64,000 bases of DNA from Nocardioidaceae bacterium (lineage in GTDB: Bacteria > Actinomycetota > Actinomycetes > Propionibacteriales > Nocardioidaceae), in assembly GCA_030447865.1 (NCBI GenBank), contig JAUJOD010000002.1:413602-477601 (forward strand). Direction: 5' to 3'. The notes under the pieces are model-generated. The model made no database searches, was not told the DNA's origin, and worked only from the letters and a program-made list of their open reading frames with translations. Positions 18,801 through 25,416 of this stretch are shown piece after piece. Position 1 is the first letter of the stretch. Each line of letters opens with the position of its first letter. The translations under genes and the position numbers were made by a program.

Positions 18801-19623
18801 CATCGGACCGGTCGGCGTAGCGGACGGCGTTGGTGAGGACCATGCCGTGACCGGTGGTGTGCGCCACCCCGGCCATCCGGGCAGCGTGCGGGCTCGAGCC
18901 GGGGCCGGCACCGGCGGCGCGATGAGATACGACCTCGACCAGCAGGTTGGTCGGGTCGGTGCCGACACGCCAGCTCTGCAGCACCGCCCGGGCGAGGTCG
19001 TCTCGGCGGAGCGTTGCTGCCCAACCCAGTTCGGAAGTGGGCCCTAGGAGAACCAGCAGATCGGAGCCGGAGGTGAGCCCGCTCAGCGAGTCGGCGACGA
19101 GCTGTTGGGTGACGACGGGGTTGCCGCGCTCACCGCGCAGATGGGTGGCCGACACCAGCCGGCACAGCGCCGCCCACCCCACCTTGCTCCCGGCGAGCAG
19201 GGTCACCCTGGGCAGCATCGGGTCGCGGTAGGTGCCCCCGCGTGCCGGCGTGCCGCGCGCGGTGGGTGCTCCGCGCGGGGCGGGTGCTCCGCCCGCCGGT
19301 GAGCCGCCGGAGTCGGCCGGGCTGGAGCCGGCTGTGTCGCTGGAGCCGGCGAAGTCGGCTGTGTCGCTGGAGCCGGCGAAGCCGGCAGGCGGCCGCACCA
19401 ACCCGGTCGGCTCGATCGCCAGGTCGACCCCGAGCAGCGGCCGGATCCCGCTCGCCATACAGGCCTTGACGAACCGAATCGCGCCGTACATGCCGTCGCG
19501 GTCGGTGAGCGCGAGCGTGTCCATGTCGGCGTCAGCGGCGCGTTCGACGAGACGGGCGGGAGATGACCCGCCGTACTTCAGCGAGTAGCCCGACGCGACG
19601 TGCAGGTGGACGAACGGGTCCAT
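15868..19623 (-). CDS. dnaE2: DnaE2, error-prone C-family DNA polymerase III alpha subunit
   Basis: 1251 residues. N-terminal PHP domain (HLHVASGYSLKYG; LALTDRDGMYG, where family members often have TDHDG), polymerase palm with PDIDID catalytic aspartates (about residue 465), finger and thumb regions, and a C-terminal OB-fold segment. DnaE2 carries out mutagenic bypass synthesis during DNA damage. Longer than most family members because of a low-complexity Gly/Ser/Ala/Pro insert at about residues 80-133, which contains a nine-residue duplication. Starts 52 bp after the DUF6504-like gene and overlaps dinB by 4 bp. Assigned to DnaE2 and not DnaE1 by operon context and length. Confidence 0.9.
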   Translation of the reverse strand: MDPFVHLHVASGYSLKYGGSSPARLVERAADADMDTLALTDRDGMYGAIRFVKACMASGIRPLLGVDLAIEPTGLVRPPAGFAGSSDTADFAGSSDTAGSSPADSGGSPAGGAPAPRGAPTARGTPARGGTYRDPMLPRVTLLAGSKVGWAALCRLVSATHLRGERGNPVVTQQLVADSLSGLTSGSDLLVLLGPTSELGWAATLRRDDLARAVLQSWRVGTDPTNLLVEVVSHRAAGAGPGSSPHAARMAGVAHTTGHGMVLTNAVRYADRSDAATVDVLDAVRRLVPLDRRHVDRTNAEGFLKSGKEMADIADEICRLAGLGERAADRLVAHTRTVADRCALDPRADLGLGEVHLPELAARSVTAGDAVLKARCDAGIGRRYPADQHAAVSARLADELAIIGELGYSSYFLTVADVVDLIRDLGVRAAARGSGAGSLVNYLLGISGVDPLRYGLLMERFLSPLRQALPDIDIDVESARRTEVYERILERYTGDRCVCVSMMDTYRVRHAVRDVGAALGMPPGEIDSIAKAFPHIRARDARTALRELPELRASGLGSERLDVLFRLVEKLDGLPRHIALHPCGVLLSDATLLDRTPVESSYLGFPMSQFDKDDVEDLGLLKLDVLGIRMQSAMAHAIDEVRRVDGAEVDIDDEQQVPRDDPATYALISSTKTLGCFQIESPGQRELVGKFGPETFDDLITDISLFRPGPVKSDMVTPFLRARQGWSAPEYLHPDLEPVLAQTCGVVVFHEQVIEMIAVLTGCTLAEADEARRALGDREGKESMKIWFFPRVLARGYSTFLAQRCWEVLEAFASFGFCKAHAAAFALPTYQSAWLKAHHPAAFLAGVLTHDPGMYPKRLILDDARQFGITVLPLDVNASDAVYRVEKVSADLGGGYGIRLSLADVKGISAAEITRIVAVRPYSSLTDLWQRARPSRLTAERLVLAGGLDSVYGIGSPVPVRRRSTVTRRDLLLQVAELDRWSRATDRPAAAGQLALDLADIPELTETSGLPEMSRAERVRAELEILGLDVSAHVVDFYAPLLDALSVTRSRDLLGRRSKSELLVAGVKVATQTPPIRSGRRVIFLTLDDGTGPVDATFFEDAQGPYAATLFHSWLLVVRGELRRTGPRGVSLRATGCWELPALHDVWQREGLAGVDAFMSQLPPGFTEGELASEQTVRGAAESRSTRPVMASPPTSGEEEAAPTAGGMGRRRVLVHTSGFKQSPYADIRPAGDDTKSVPRSLWHRSPGSAG
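19334..19387. repeat. 27-bp tandem duplication inside dnaE2
   Basis: Two adjacent 27-bp units (19334-19360 and 19361-19387), differing at two or so bases, encode a repeated FAGSSDTA peptide in the low-complexity insert between the PHP domain halves. The length is nine codons, so the frame is kept. Confidence 0.88.
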
Positions 19624-19675
19624 CAGGCACAGCCTGGAGAGCTCAGCCGGCCAGAACGCGGTGAGCCCAAGAGCG

Positions 19676-20008
19676 TCAGTCGAGGCTGCACAGGAGACGC
19701 CATGGCTCCCCTCCCCACGAGAAAGCCAGGTCGAACACTCCGCTGCTGCGCCGGTCGCGGGCCGCCTCGACCCGCCATACCTCGCGCTCCTCGAGCAGCT
19801 CCGCAGTGGCGCGGGTCGCCGCTGCCTCGTCGGAGACGCCTAGCAGTGCACTCACCCCTGCCTGCTCCCACCATGCGCCGGTCTCGACCCAGTGGCCGAG
19901 AATCGTGCGCACCACCCACAACCGATCGCGCCATACGAACTGCTCAGGAGCCTCACCGCCAGCTACGAGCCCCTTCCGTACGTCGATGGGCTCGCCATAG
20001 CGGCGCAC
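19676..20008 (-). CDS. DUF6504-like small protein of the SOS operon
   Basis: 110 residues, GTG start preceded by AGGAGG. Rich in Trp and Arg, with YGEPIDVR at the N-terminus and a W-R-D-R-L-W-V-V-R-T-I-L core, then a less conserved C-terminal half ending FDLAFSWGGEPWRLLCSLD. This pattern matches the actinobacterial DUF6504 family, recalled as a neighbour of Y-family polymerases; the assignment is from memory of the motif. It is the promoter-proximal gene of the LexA-controlled operon and is followed by dnaE2 and dinB, so an accessory role in translesion synthesis is inferred. Confidence 0.7.
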   Translation of the reverse strand: MRRYGEPIDVRKGLVAGGEAPEQFVWRDRLWVVRTILGHWVETGAWWEQAGVSALLGVSDEAAATRATAELLEEREVWRVEAARDRRSSGVFDLAFSWGGEPWRLLCSLD

Positions 20009-20026
20009 AGGACCTCCTCTCGACTG

Positions 20027-20042
20027 TCGAACACGTGTTCGA
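20027..20042 (-). promoter_or_regulatory. LexA SOS box
   Basis: TCGAACACGTGTTCGA is a perfect 16-bp palindrome that matches the Gram-positive/actinobacterial LexA consensus CGAAC-N4-GTTCG exactly. It ends 18 bp before the GTG start of the DUF6504-like gene. Flanking GACTG and CAGTC extend the symmetry with one extra base on one side. The site predicts damage-inducible expression of the three-gene polymerase operon. Confidence 0.9.
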
Positions 20043-20103
20043 ACAGTCAGTAAACCCCGTGTCTGCTCGTTGCGTCAACCCCTTCCCTCCCCTCCTGCCG
20101 ACT

Positions 20104-20145
20104 TGTCAGACTCCAGTCGACCTATGGGTCGACTACGTTCTGACA
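20104..20145. repeat. 42-bp nested palindrome, copy B
   Basis: Outer arms TGTCAGA (20104-20110) and TCTGACA (20139-20145); inner perfect 8-bp stem AGTCGACC and GGTCGACT with the 4-nt loop TATG (20115-20134); 4-nt spacers on each side. Lies between divergent genes (SOS operon and the 20232 gene). Same total length and layout as copies A and C. Confidence 0.9.
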
Positions 20146-20231
20146 ACGTTGCTGGGGGACCATCTGAGACGATGGATACTTACGCCTGAGCCAACTGCCT
20201 ACACCGTCATCCTGCGAAATGGACGTGAGCC

Positions 20232-20783
20232 GTGCCTGACGAGGACAGCCCCTGGTACGTCCAGCTGCTCATCAGTACGGCGGTGCTGATCTGCGTGGCG
20301 ATCCTCGTCGGCGGCATCGCGGCCGTGGCCAGCCTCAAGGTCGCCGATTACGCCGGCATCACCACACCGCAGACCCCTGAGCCGGAGTCCGTGGTGATCC
20401 CCACGCTCCCAACCACCTCAGCGACTTCACCGTCGGGTGGTCAGCGCTCCCCCACTGACGGCCCGTCCACCCGCCCAACCAAGACGCGGAGTCCCAAGCC
20501 TCCACAGAACAAAGCCATCACGTTGACTGCGAGCCCGCTCCAGGTTCCGGTCTATGGGCAGATAACCCTCACCGGCACCTATTCCGCCACAGACGGTACA
20601 ACGCTCCAGGTGCAGCGCCAGGAGAGCAACGGGACGTGGGCGGACTTCCCGGTCGACGCCACCGTCACCGGCGGCACGTTCTCGACGTACATCGAGACCG
20701 GCCGGACGGGCACCAACAACATCCGGATGATCGACCCGGCCACCAGCGCGACGTCCAACGTCGTCACCGTCGACGTCGGCTGA
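20232..20783 (+). CDS. Membrane-anchored protein with Thr/Pro/Ser linker and Ig-like domain
   Basis: 183 residues, GTG start. A short acidic N-terminus (PDEDSPWYVQ) leads into one membrane helix at about residues 12-35, then a Pro/Thr/Ser-rich linker (about 48-95), then a beta-rich domain of about 85 residues with the pattern of bacterial Ig-like folds (ITLTASPLQVPVYGQITLTG and so on). No signal-peptidase site is obvious, so it is probably anchored with the Ig-like domain outside. No enzyme motif. It stands alone, convergent with the amidase gene. Function unknown. Confidence 0.7.
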   Translation: MPDEDSPWYVQLLISTAVLICVAILVGGIAAVASLKVADYAGITTPQTPEPESVVIPTLPTTSATSPSGGQRSPTDGPSTRPTKTRSPKPPQNKAITLTASPLQVPVYGQITLTGTYSATDGTTLQVQRQESNGTWADFPVDATVTGGTFSTYIETGRTGTNNIRMIDPATSATSNVVTVDVG

Positions 20784-20813
20784 CCTACCGACGCAAGACC
20801 AACCCGGCGGCTG

Positions 20814-22760
20814 CTAGTTGACCGTCACGTCGGCGGCGCGCACGTATGCCATCCGGTGACCGAACCAGATCAGGTAGTACTTGTCCTGCCCCACGACCTG
20901 GGTGTGGTCGTCGGGGATGGAGTCGTCGTAGGTCTTGGCGTAGTAGTAGTCGGTCTCGATCGTGGCGTCGGCGAGCACGTACTGCTGGCCCGGCTTGATC
21001 GTGTATTGCAACGGCGTCACGGTCTGGTATGGGATGGCCGTGCCCGCGTACGCCGCCTGCTCGGGGTAGGCGCGTCCGTAGACCGGTGCGGAGGTGGCCC
21101 CAGGCTTGACCGACACGGTCCGGCCGCCAGAGGGTACGACGGCGTGCGGCGCATAGAGCCAGCCGATGTCGCCGAGGTACCACACGCCCAGCCACGGGCC
21201 GGAGCGCTTCGCCACCACAAGCTTGTGCCCGGCCGCCACCCGGGCGCCGATGTCCCAGACCTTGGTGGTGGAGTAACTGCCGTCGGGGTGCAGGCCGATG
21301 TCCTTGACCAGCGGCGCCGACGCGCTTGGGGCGGTGTGCAGGTAGACGAAGTTCGTGCCCTGCTCCGGGCAGGGGCCGGTGCCGGCGCCGTCGCAGTCGG
21401 TGACGAGTTGCTCGTTCTTCTCAAATCCTGGCGCCACCGTGACGACGTCGGACTTGCCGCGGCGATCGGGCTTGATCGGCGCTCCGATCAGCTCCATGTA
21501 GTGCTCCCAGTCCCAGTACGGACCGGGGTCCCAGTGCATCCCGCGGACGTGGGCGGGTGTGACGCCGGGGATCTGGTCGTGGCCGATGATGTGCGCCCGG
21601 TCCAGCGGGATGCCGTACTTGTCCGCCAGATAGGCGACGAGCTGCGCGGAGGTCTCGTACATCGCCTCGGTGTACCAGCTCGCGCCCTCGGCAGCGACGC
21701 CCTCGTGCTCGAGGCCGATCGAGTGCATGTTCACGTACCAGTTGCCGGCGTGCCACGCCACGTCTTCCATGTCGACGTGTTGGGCGATGTGCCCGTCGCT
21801 GGAGCGGAGCGTGTACTGCCACGAGACGTATCGCGGATTGGTGACCAGCTTGATCGTGTTGTCGTAGCTCGTCTCGGTGTCATGGACGATGATGTAGTCG
21901 ATTTCCATGTCAGCTTCGCGGTTGGCCTGGTCGTGGTTGCCGTACGCGTACGGGTTCGGGTAGCCGTACCACTCGTACGGCGCGGGGATCCACTCACAAC
22001 CAAGCGTCGGCGGGCAGTCGGTGCGTGGGTCCGATGTCGCCGACGGGCTCGCACCCCGCTTCACCTTGAGACCGGGGTGGGCTGCCAGCTTGACGCGCTG
22101 CCCATCGTTGGTGACTCGCTCGGCACCCTGCTTGATCGTGGTGAACACGCGGCTCGCGAACGCCGCTGAGTCAGTGGTCGAGGCAGCCCCGCTGTAGCGG
22201 CGAACCGCGTCGTACCAGGCCGACGCTGGGGTGCGAGCGCCGGTTGGCTGGCCGAGTTGGCGCTGGTATGACGCCAGCACCGCCGCGCCGCCGCAGATGT
22301 TCGCCGCGTCGTCTGCCTTCAGCTGCTGGGGGTCGAGTTTGGTGAGCCGCGCGGCTGCGTCGACGGTGCGTAGTGCGGCTGAACGTGGCGCGGTGACGAC
22401 CGACCCGTCGCCCTTGGCCGTGCTCCTGTCCGGCACCTTCACGTCGGTGAGGTGGAGGGGCCCGTAGCCACCGGAGGTGCTGGGTGAGGCGGCGTGGTCG
22501 TCCCACCGTGACTCCAGGTAGGACACACCGAGCAGCACTGCGACGGGGACGTCGTACGTCTTGGCGGCCGCGACGAAGACTCGCTGCCGGGCCGCGCTCG
22601 GAGTGCCGGCCGACACAGCCTGCAGACAGCTCTGCCCGCTGGATGTGGCAGCCGTGGGTTGCGCCGCAGGTTGAGCGCCGACGGCGAGTCCGGAGGCGGT
22701 GAGAGCTAGCGCGCTGGATCCGGCAAGTGCGGCGAGCAGCCGGCGAGAGGCGTGTGACAT
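20814..22760 (-). CDS. Secreted N-acetylmuramoyl-L-alanine amidase with lysozyme-like N-terminal domain
   Basis: 648 residues. A signal peptide (MSHASRRLLAALAGSSALAL, cleavage near residue 30) is followed by a lytic-transglycosylase-like region (YLESRWDDHAAS, then GGYGPLHLTD, with a candidate catalytic Glu), and an Amidase_2 domain at about residues 260-420 with zinc-ligand positions in IVHDTE, GLEHEG and HWDPG. The C-terminal 200 residues hold SH3-like segments (YSTTKVWDIGARVAAGHKL and a second) ending in a Tyr-rich tail. It likely cleaves the amide bond of peptidoglycan outside the cell. A structured 5' leader lies upstream. Confidence 0.86.
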   Translation of the reverse strand: MSHASRRLLAALAGSSALALTASGLAVGAQPAAQPTAATSSGQSCLQAVSAGTPSAARQRVFVAAAKTYDVPVAVLLGVSYLESRWDDHAASPSTSGGYGPLHLTDVKVPDRSTAKGDGSVVTAPRSAALRTVDAAARLTKLDPQQLKADDAANICGGAAVLASYQRQLGQPTGARTPASAWYDAVRRYSGAASTTDSAAFASRVFTTIKQGAERVTNDGQRVKLAAHPGLKVKRGASPSATSDPRTDCPPTLGCEWIPAPYEWYGYPNPYAYGNHDQANREADMEIDYIIVHDTETSYDNTIKLVTNPRYVSWQYTLRSSDGHIAQHVDMEDVAWHAGNWYVNMHSIGLEHEGVAAEGASWYTEAMYETSAQLVAYLADKYGIPLDRAHIIGHDQIPGVTPAHVRGMHWDPGPYWDWEHYMELIGAPIKPDRRGKSDVVTVAPGFEKNEQLVTDCDGAGTGPCPEQGTNFVYLHTAPSASAPLVKDIGLHPDGSYSTTKVWDIGARVAAGHKLVVAKRSGPWLGVWYLGDIGWLYAPHAVVPSGGRTVSVKPGATSAPVYGRAYPEQAAYAGTAIPYQTVTPLQYTIKPGQQYVLADATIETDYYYAKTYDDSIPDDHTQVVGQDKYYLIWFGHRMAYVRAADVTVN

Positions 22761-22780
22761 GAATCCCCCTTAGAAACAAT

Positions 22781-22926
22781 CGAGGCGTCTTCGCCTCGTC
22801 ACGTCACGTCACGTCACTCAAGCACAACCGAAAGTCGCAACGCAATGACCCGCGCGGAACCGACTCCGGCTAACCCGCAGTCGTTGGGGGATTCGTCGCC
22901 CGTTATCCCGAGGCGGAGTATCCCCC
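22781..22926 (-). promoter_or_regulatory. Structured 5' leader of the amidase gene
   Basis: On the minus strand the leader begins with a 7-bp stem GGGGGAT/ATCCCCC (22926-22920 with 22892-22886) that encloses a GCC/GGC inner stem, then a stem CGACT/AGTCG (about 22883-22861), then GTGAC repeated four times (22817-22798), then a perfect hairpin CGAGGCG-AAGA-CGCCTCG (22798-22781) followed by ATTGTTTCT. The last hairpin resembles an intrinsic terminator, 20 nt before the ATG. This could be an attenuator, a riboswitch (cell-wall hydrolase genes often carry c-di-AMP riboswitches) or simply the terminator of the upstream gene. The c-di-AMP consensus could not be matched by eye. Confidence 0.4.
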
Positions 22927-22935
22927 GAGACATAG

Positions 22936-23169
22936 TCAGTGCTGGGCGTCGGTGGCGGTCTGCCGGTCGTGAGATCGCCGCCGGGCCATCGCCACCGCCA
23001 CCGCCAGGAAGATCAGGAACCGGACGATCGTCACCGCCACCGCCAGGAAGATCAGGAAGATGAGAAGGAACTCCCAGATTCCGATTCCTCCACTCGACAG
23101 GGCGGCGAGGACGGCGACGGTGAGCCAGGTGGCCAAGACAGCGGCGATGAACGCCACGAGGTACTGCAT
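22936..23169 (-). CDS. Small membrane protein with internal nine-residue repeat
   Basis: 77 residues from the ATG at 23169, preceded by GGAGAGG. Two hydrophobic segments: MQYLVAFIAAVLATWLTVAVLAAL at the N-terminus and a longer one that contains FLIFLAVAV twice, separated by four residues. The tail is basic then acidic/polar (ARRRSHDRQ to the end). No family recognised. It lies between the structured amidase leader and the divergent DUF4126 gene; co-transcription with the amidase is possible. Confidence 0.68.
   Translation of the reverse strand: MQYLVAFIAAVLATWLTVAVLAALSSGGIGIWEFLLIFLIFLAVAVTIVRFLIFLAVAVAMARRRSHDRQTATDAQH
22993..23058. repeat. 27-bp direct repeat in the small membrane protein gene
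   Basis: Identical 27-bp units at 22993-23019 and 23032-23058, starting CACCGCCACCGCC, are separated by 12 bp. They encode the repeated FLIFLAVAV segment, so 39 bp (13 codons) were duplicated or the two halves arose by slippage. Confidence 0.9.
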
Positions 23170-23262
23170 GGCTGCCTCTCCGTTGATCATGGACGGTCGC
23201 TGATTCTACCGCCGCGTGGCGCCGTACAGCGGTCGCTGCGCGGGCGCAATACAGTGGCGTCC

Positions 23263-23850
23263 GTGGAGCTGCTGCCTCTCGTGCTGACCTCGGGGTGGGC
23301 CAGCGGGATCAACGCCTACGCCGTGATCGTCGTGATGGGTCTGCTCGGTCGGTACGCCGGCCTCGACGGCGTACCGACTTCGGTGCAGCACACCGAGGTC
23401 TTGCTGCTGGCTGGCGGGATGTACCTGGTGGAGTTCGTGACCGACAAGATCCCGTACGTCGACTCGATGTGGGACAGCGTCTCCACGCTGATCCGCCCGA
23501 CGATCGGCGCCATGCTCGGCTACCTCATCGCCGGGGACGCCGAGTCGGTCAACTCTGCGTTGTACGCGGCGCTGGGCGGCGGGTCGGCGCTGGTGTCCCA
23601 CGGAGTCAAGGCCGGGAACAGGTTGGCGATCAACGCATCCCCCGAGCCGGTCACCAACGTCACCGTCTCCCTCGGCGAGGACCTGACCGTCGCCGGAGTC
23701 GTCGCGCTCGCCTGGTACCACCCGTGGTGGGCGCTCGGGATCGCGTCGGTGCTGTTCGTCATCGGGGCGATCTTGCTGGTGGTCCTGTTCCGGTTCGTAC
23801 GCCGCGGCTGGCAACGCTGGAAGGGTCGAGGGACTCCGGCCCGTGCCTGA
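23263..23850 (+). CDS. DUF4126 membrane protein
   Basis: 195 residues from the GTG at 23263; another GTG three codons upstream is possible. Four to five hydrophobic helices, with the family pattern LPLVLTSGWASGINAY at the N-terminus, YVDSMWDSV in the middle, and Gly-rich helices before a basic C-terminus (FVRRGWQRWKGRG). DUF4126 proteins are uncharacterised integral membrane proteins. The stop overlaps the ATP-grasp start by 8 bp, so the two are co-translated. Confidence 0.8.
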   Translation: MELLPLVLTSGWASGINAYAVIVVMGLLGRYAGLDGVPTSVQHTEVLLLAGGMYLVEFVTDKIPYVDSMWDSVSTLIRPTIGAMLGYLIAGDAESVNSALYAALGGGSALVSHGVKAGNRLAINASPEPVTNVTVSLGEDLTVAGVVALAWYHPWWALGIASVLFVIGAILLVVLFRFVRRGWQRWKGRGTPARA

Positions 23851-25351
23851 GGTGGCCGACGACGTTGGCGACTGGGAGCGGCACCTGTGCTCGCCCGTCA
23901 CCGGCCGCAAGATCATCTGCTCCTTCGAGCTGCTCGCCGGCATGACGAGGCTGGTTGCCAGCCTGCGCCGCTGGGGCGCCGAACGCCCGCTGCTGATCGC
24001 CGAAGGGAGGGGTGCCGGCCCGATCCCGTCGGAGGACGAGGCTGAGATCGTCGCGGTCGAGCCTCCCCGCTTCGAGTCTTTGACCGACCAGGTGCGGGCG
24101 CGGATGCGGCCGGCCGACCGGCTGACGCCGCAGGTCGTCGCCAGCGTCGAGGCCTACGACTCCGACAAGCAAGCCGCCTGGTGGACGAGCCCGATCGGGC
24201 CCAACACAGCGCTGCTCGACCGGCCGGTGCTCGGTGGCCGCCCACCGCAGCACATCGCGCTCGAAGACAAGATGATCGTCGACGACCTGCTCGACGCAGT
24301 CGGCGCTGCGACGTCCGGCGCGGTGGTCGTGCCCGCACGCGATGACGACCTGCTCGCCGCCTCCGATGCCGTCCGAGTCGCCGCGGCGGTCGACTCTGTC
24401 GTGTGGGCCGGCGACGCCCGCGATGGCATCAACGGCGGCGGCGACTTCGTGCGCTGGGTGCGCAACCGCCGGCAGGCACAAGCGGCTGCCGACTTCTTCG
24501 CTGCGCACTGTGACAAAGTGCGGGTCGCACCGTTCCTCGAGGGTGTGCCGTGCAGCGTGCACGGCATCGTCTTGCCCGACGGGGTCGTCGTACTCCGCCC
24601 GATGGAGCTGGCCACGCTCCGCGATCCGGACAACGGCCGCTTCCTGTACGCCGGCATGGGTACGTCGTGGGAGCCGCCACCCGCTGACGCCGCTGCCATG
24701 CGCCAACTCGCGCGGGACATGGGTGAGCACCTGCGGCAGTTGGTGGGATACCGCGGCGGGTTCGGTCTCGACGGCGTACTCACCGCAGCCGGCTTCCGGG
24801 TCACCGAGCTCAACCCACGCTTCAGCGGCGGCCTGACCCGGCTCGGCCGGGCAGCGCCAGCGGCGCACCTGGAGCTCGTGCACATCAACGCCCTGCTTGG
24901 GCGTGCCGTCGGCAGACCAGCCGAGCAGATCGAGGCCGACGCGCTGGCCCTGCTCGACGACAACCGCTTCGTCGACGTGATGGGGGTCTCGACTGCCGTC
25001 ACGGCGACGGAGTCCGTCGAGGTGCGCGTTGCCGTGGGCCAGCCGTTGGCGGGTTTGGGTAGTTCCTCCGGCACCAGGAGCCGGGGATCCTCCACGAACC
25101 GCGCCGACGGGCTGACCAGTGCCGCTGAACCGCTGCGGCTGGAGGCGGCAGCGGACGACGCGCAGCTGGTGGGCACCGTGCTGTGCGGGCCCTCTCCGCT
25201 GGGGACCTTCGTCCGGCTCGTCGCAGCCCCCGATGTGCTGCGGGTGGGCGACCGCGCAGCACCCCTGGGCGTGCTGCTGCTGGACTTCGCCGACCGCACC
25301 TGGGGCACCGGCTTCGGGCCGGTGCGGATGGCTGCGGCGGTGCGGCGGTGA
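23843..25351 (+). CDS. ATP-grasp ligase-like protein of unknown substrate
   Basis: 502 residues, GTG start inside the DUF4126 stop region. The N-terminal third (PreATP-grasp-like, with SPVTGRKIICSFELLAG) leads to an ATP-grasp core: ALEDKMIVDDLL, the VAPFLEG segment, and VTELNPRFSGGLTRL, where Glu and Asn are the metal-binding positions of the fold. The last 100 residues contain a Ser/Gly/Arg-rich insert (GLGSSSGTRSRGSS) and a final beta-rich domain. ATP-grasp enzymes join a carboxylate to an amine or thiol by an acyl phosphate. Neighbours suggest isoprenoid-linked or envelope chemistry; no substrate can be claimed. Confidence 0.72.
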   Translation: MPEVADDVGDWERHLCSPVTGRKIICSFELLAGMTRLVASLRRWGAERPLLIAEGRGAGPIPSEDEAEIVAVEPPRFESLTDQVRARMRPADRLTPQVVASVEAYDSDKQAAWWTSPIGPNTALLDRPVLGGRPPQHIALEDKMIVDDLLDAVGAATSGAVVVPARDDDLLAASDAVRVAAAVDSVVWAGDARDGINGGGDFVRWVRNRRQAQAAADFFAAHCDKVRVAPFLEGVPCSVHGIVLPDGVVVLRPMELATLRDPDNGRFLYAGMGTSWEPPPADAAAMRQLARDMGEHLRQLVGYRGGFGLDGVLTAAGFRVTELNPRFSGGLTRLGRAAPAAHLELVHINALLGRAVGRPAEQIEADALALLDDNRFVDVMGVSTAVTATESVEVRVAVGQPLAGLGSSSGTRSRGSSTNRADGLTSAAEPLRLEAAADDAQLVGTVLCGPSPLGTFVRLVAAPDVLRVGDRAAPLGVLLLDFADRTWGTGFGPVRMAAAVRR

Positions 25352-25390
25352 CAGGCCGGCCGACGATGGCTGCGGCGGTGCGTCGGTGAC
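25327..25390. repeat. 26-bp direct repeat at the 3' end of the ATP-grasp gene
   Basis: GATGGCTGCGGCGGTGCG begins both copies (25327-25352 and 25365-25390); 25 of 26 bases agree. The ATP-grasp stop codon lies in the first copy, so the second is a duplicated tail (coding for MAAAVRR plus stop) in the intergenic gap. Confidence 0.85.
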
Positions 25391-25416
25391 TGACCAGCTG
25401 CGGAGCGGTTCGGTGC

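Noticed and set aside
17716..19047. 443-codon frame on the plus strand inside dnaE2
   Set aside because: Shadow of the strongly supported dnaE2 gene; no domain or ribosome-binding site.
22781..22926. Confident c-di-AMP riboswitch call
   Set aside because: Context fits, but the conserved sequence blocks of the class could not be matched by eye; kept only as a structured leader.
22939..23262. Upstream extension of the DUF4126 frame
   Set aside because: Runs antisense to the small membrane protein gene and reads through its repeats; DUF4126 begins at the GTG at 23263.
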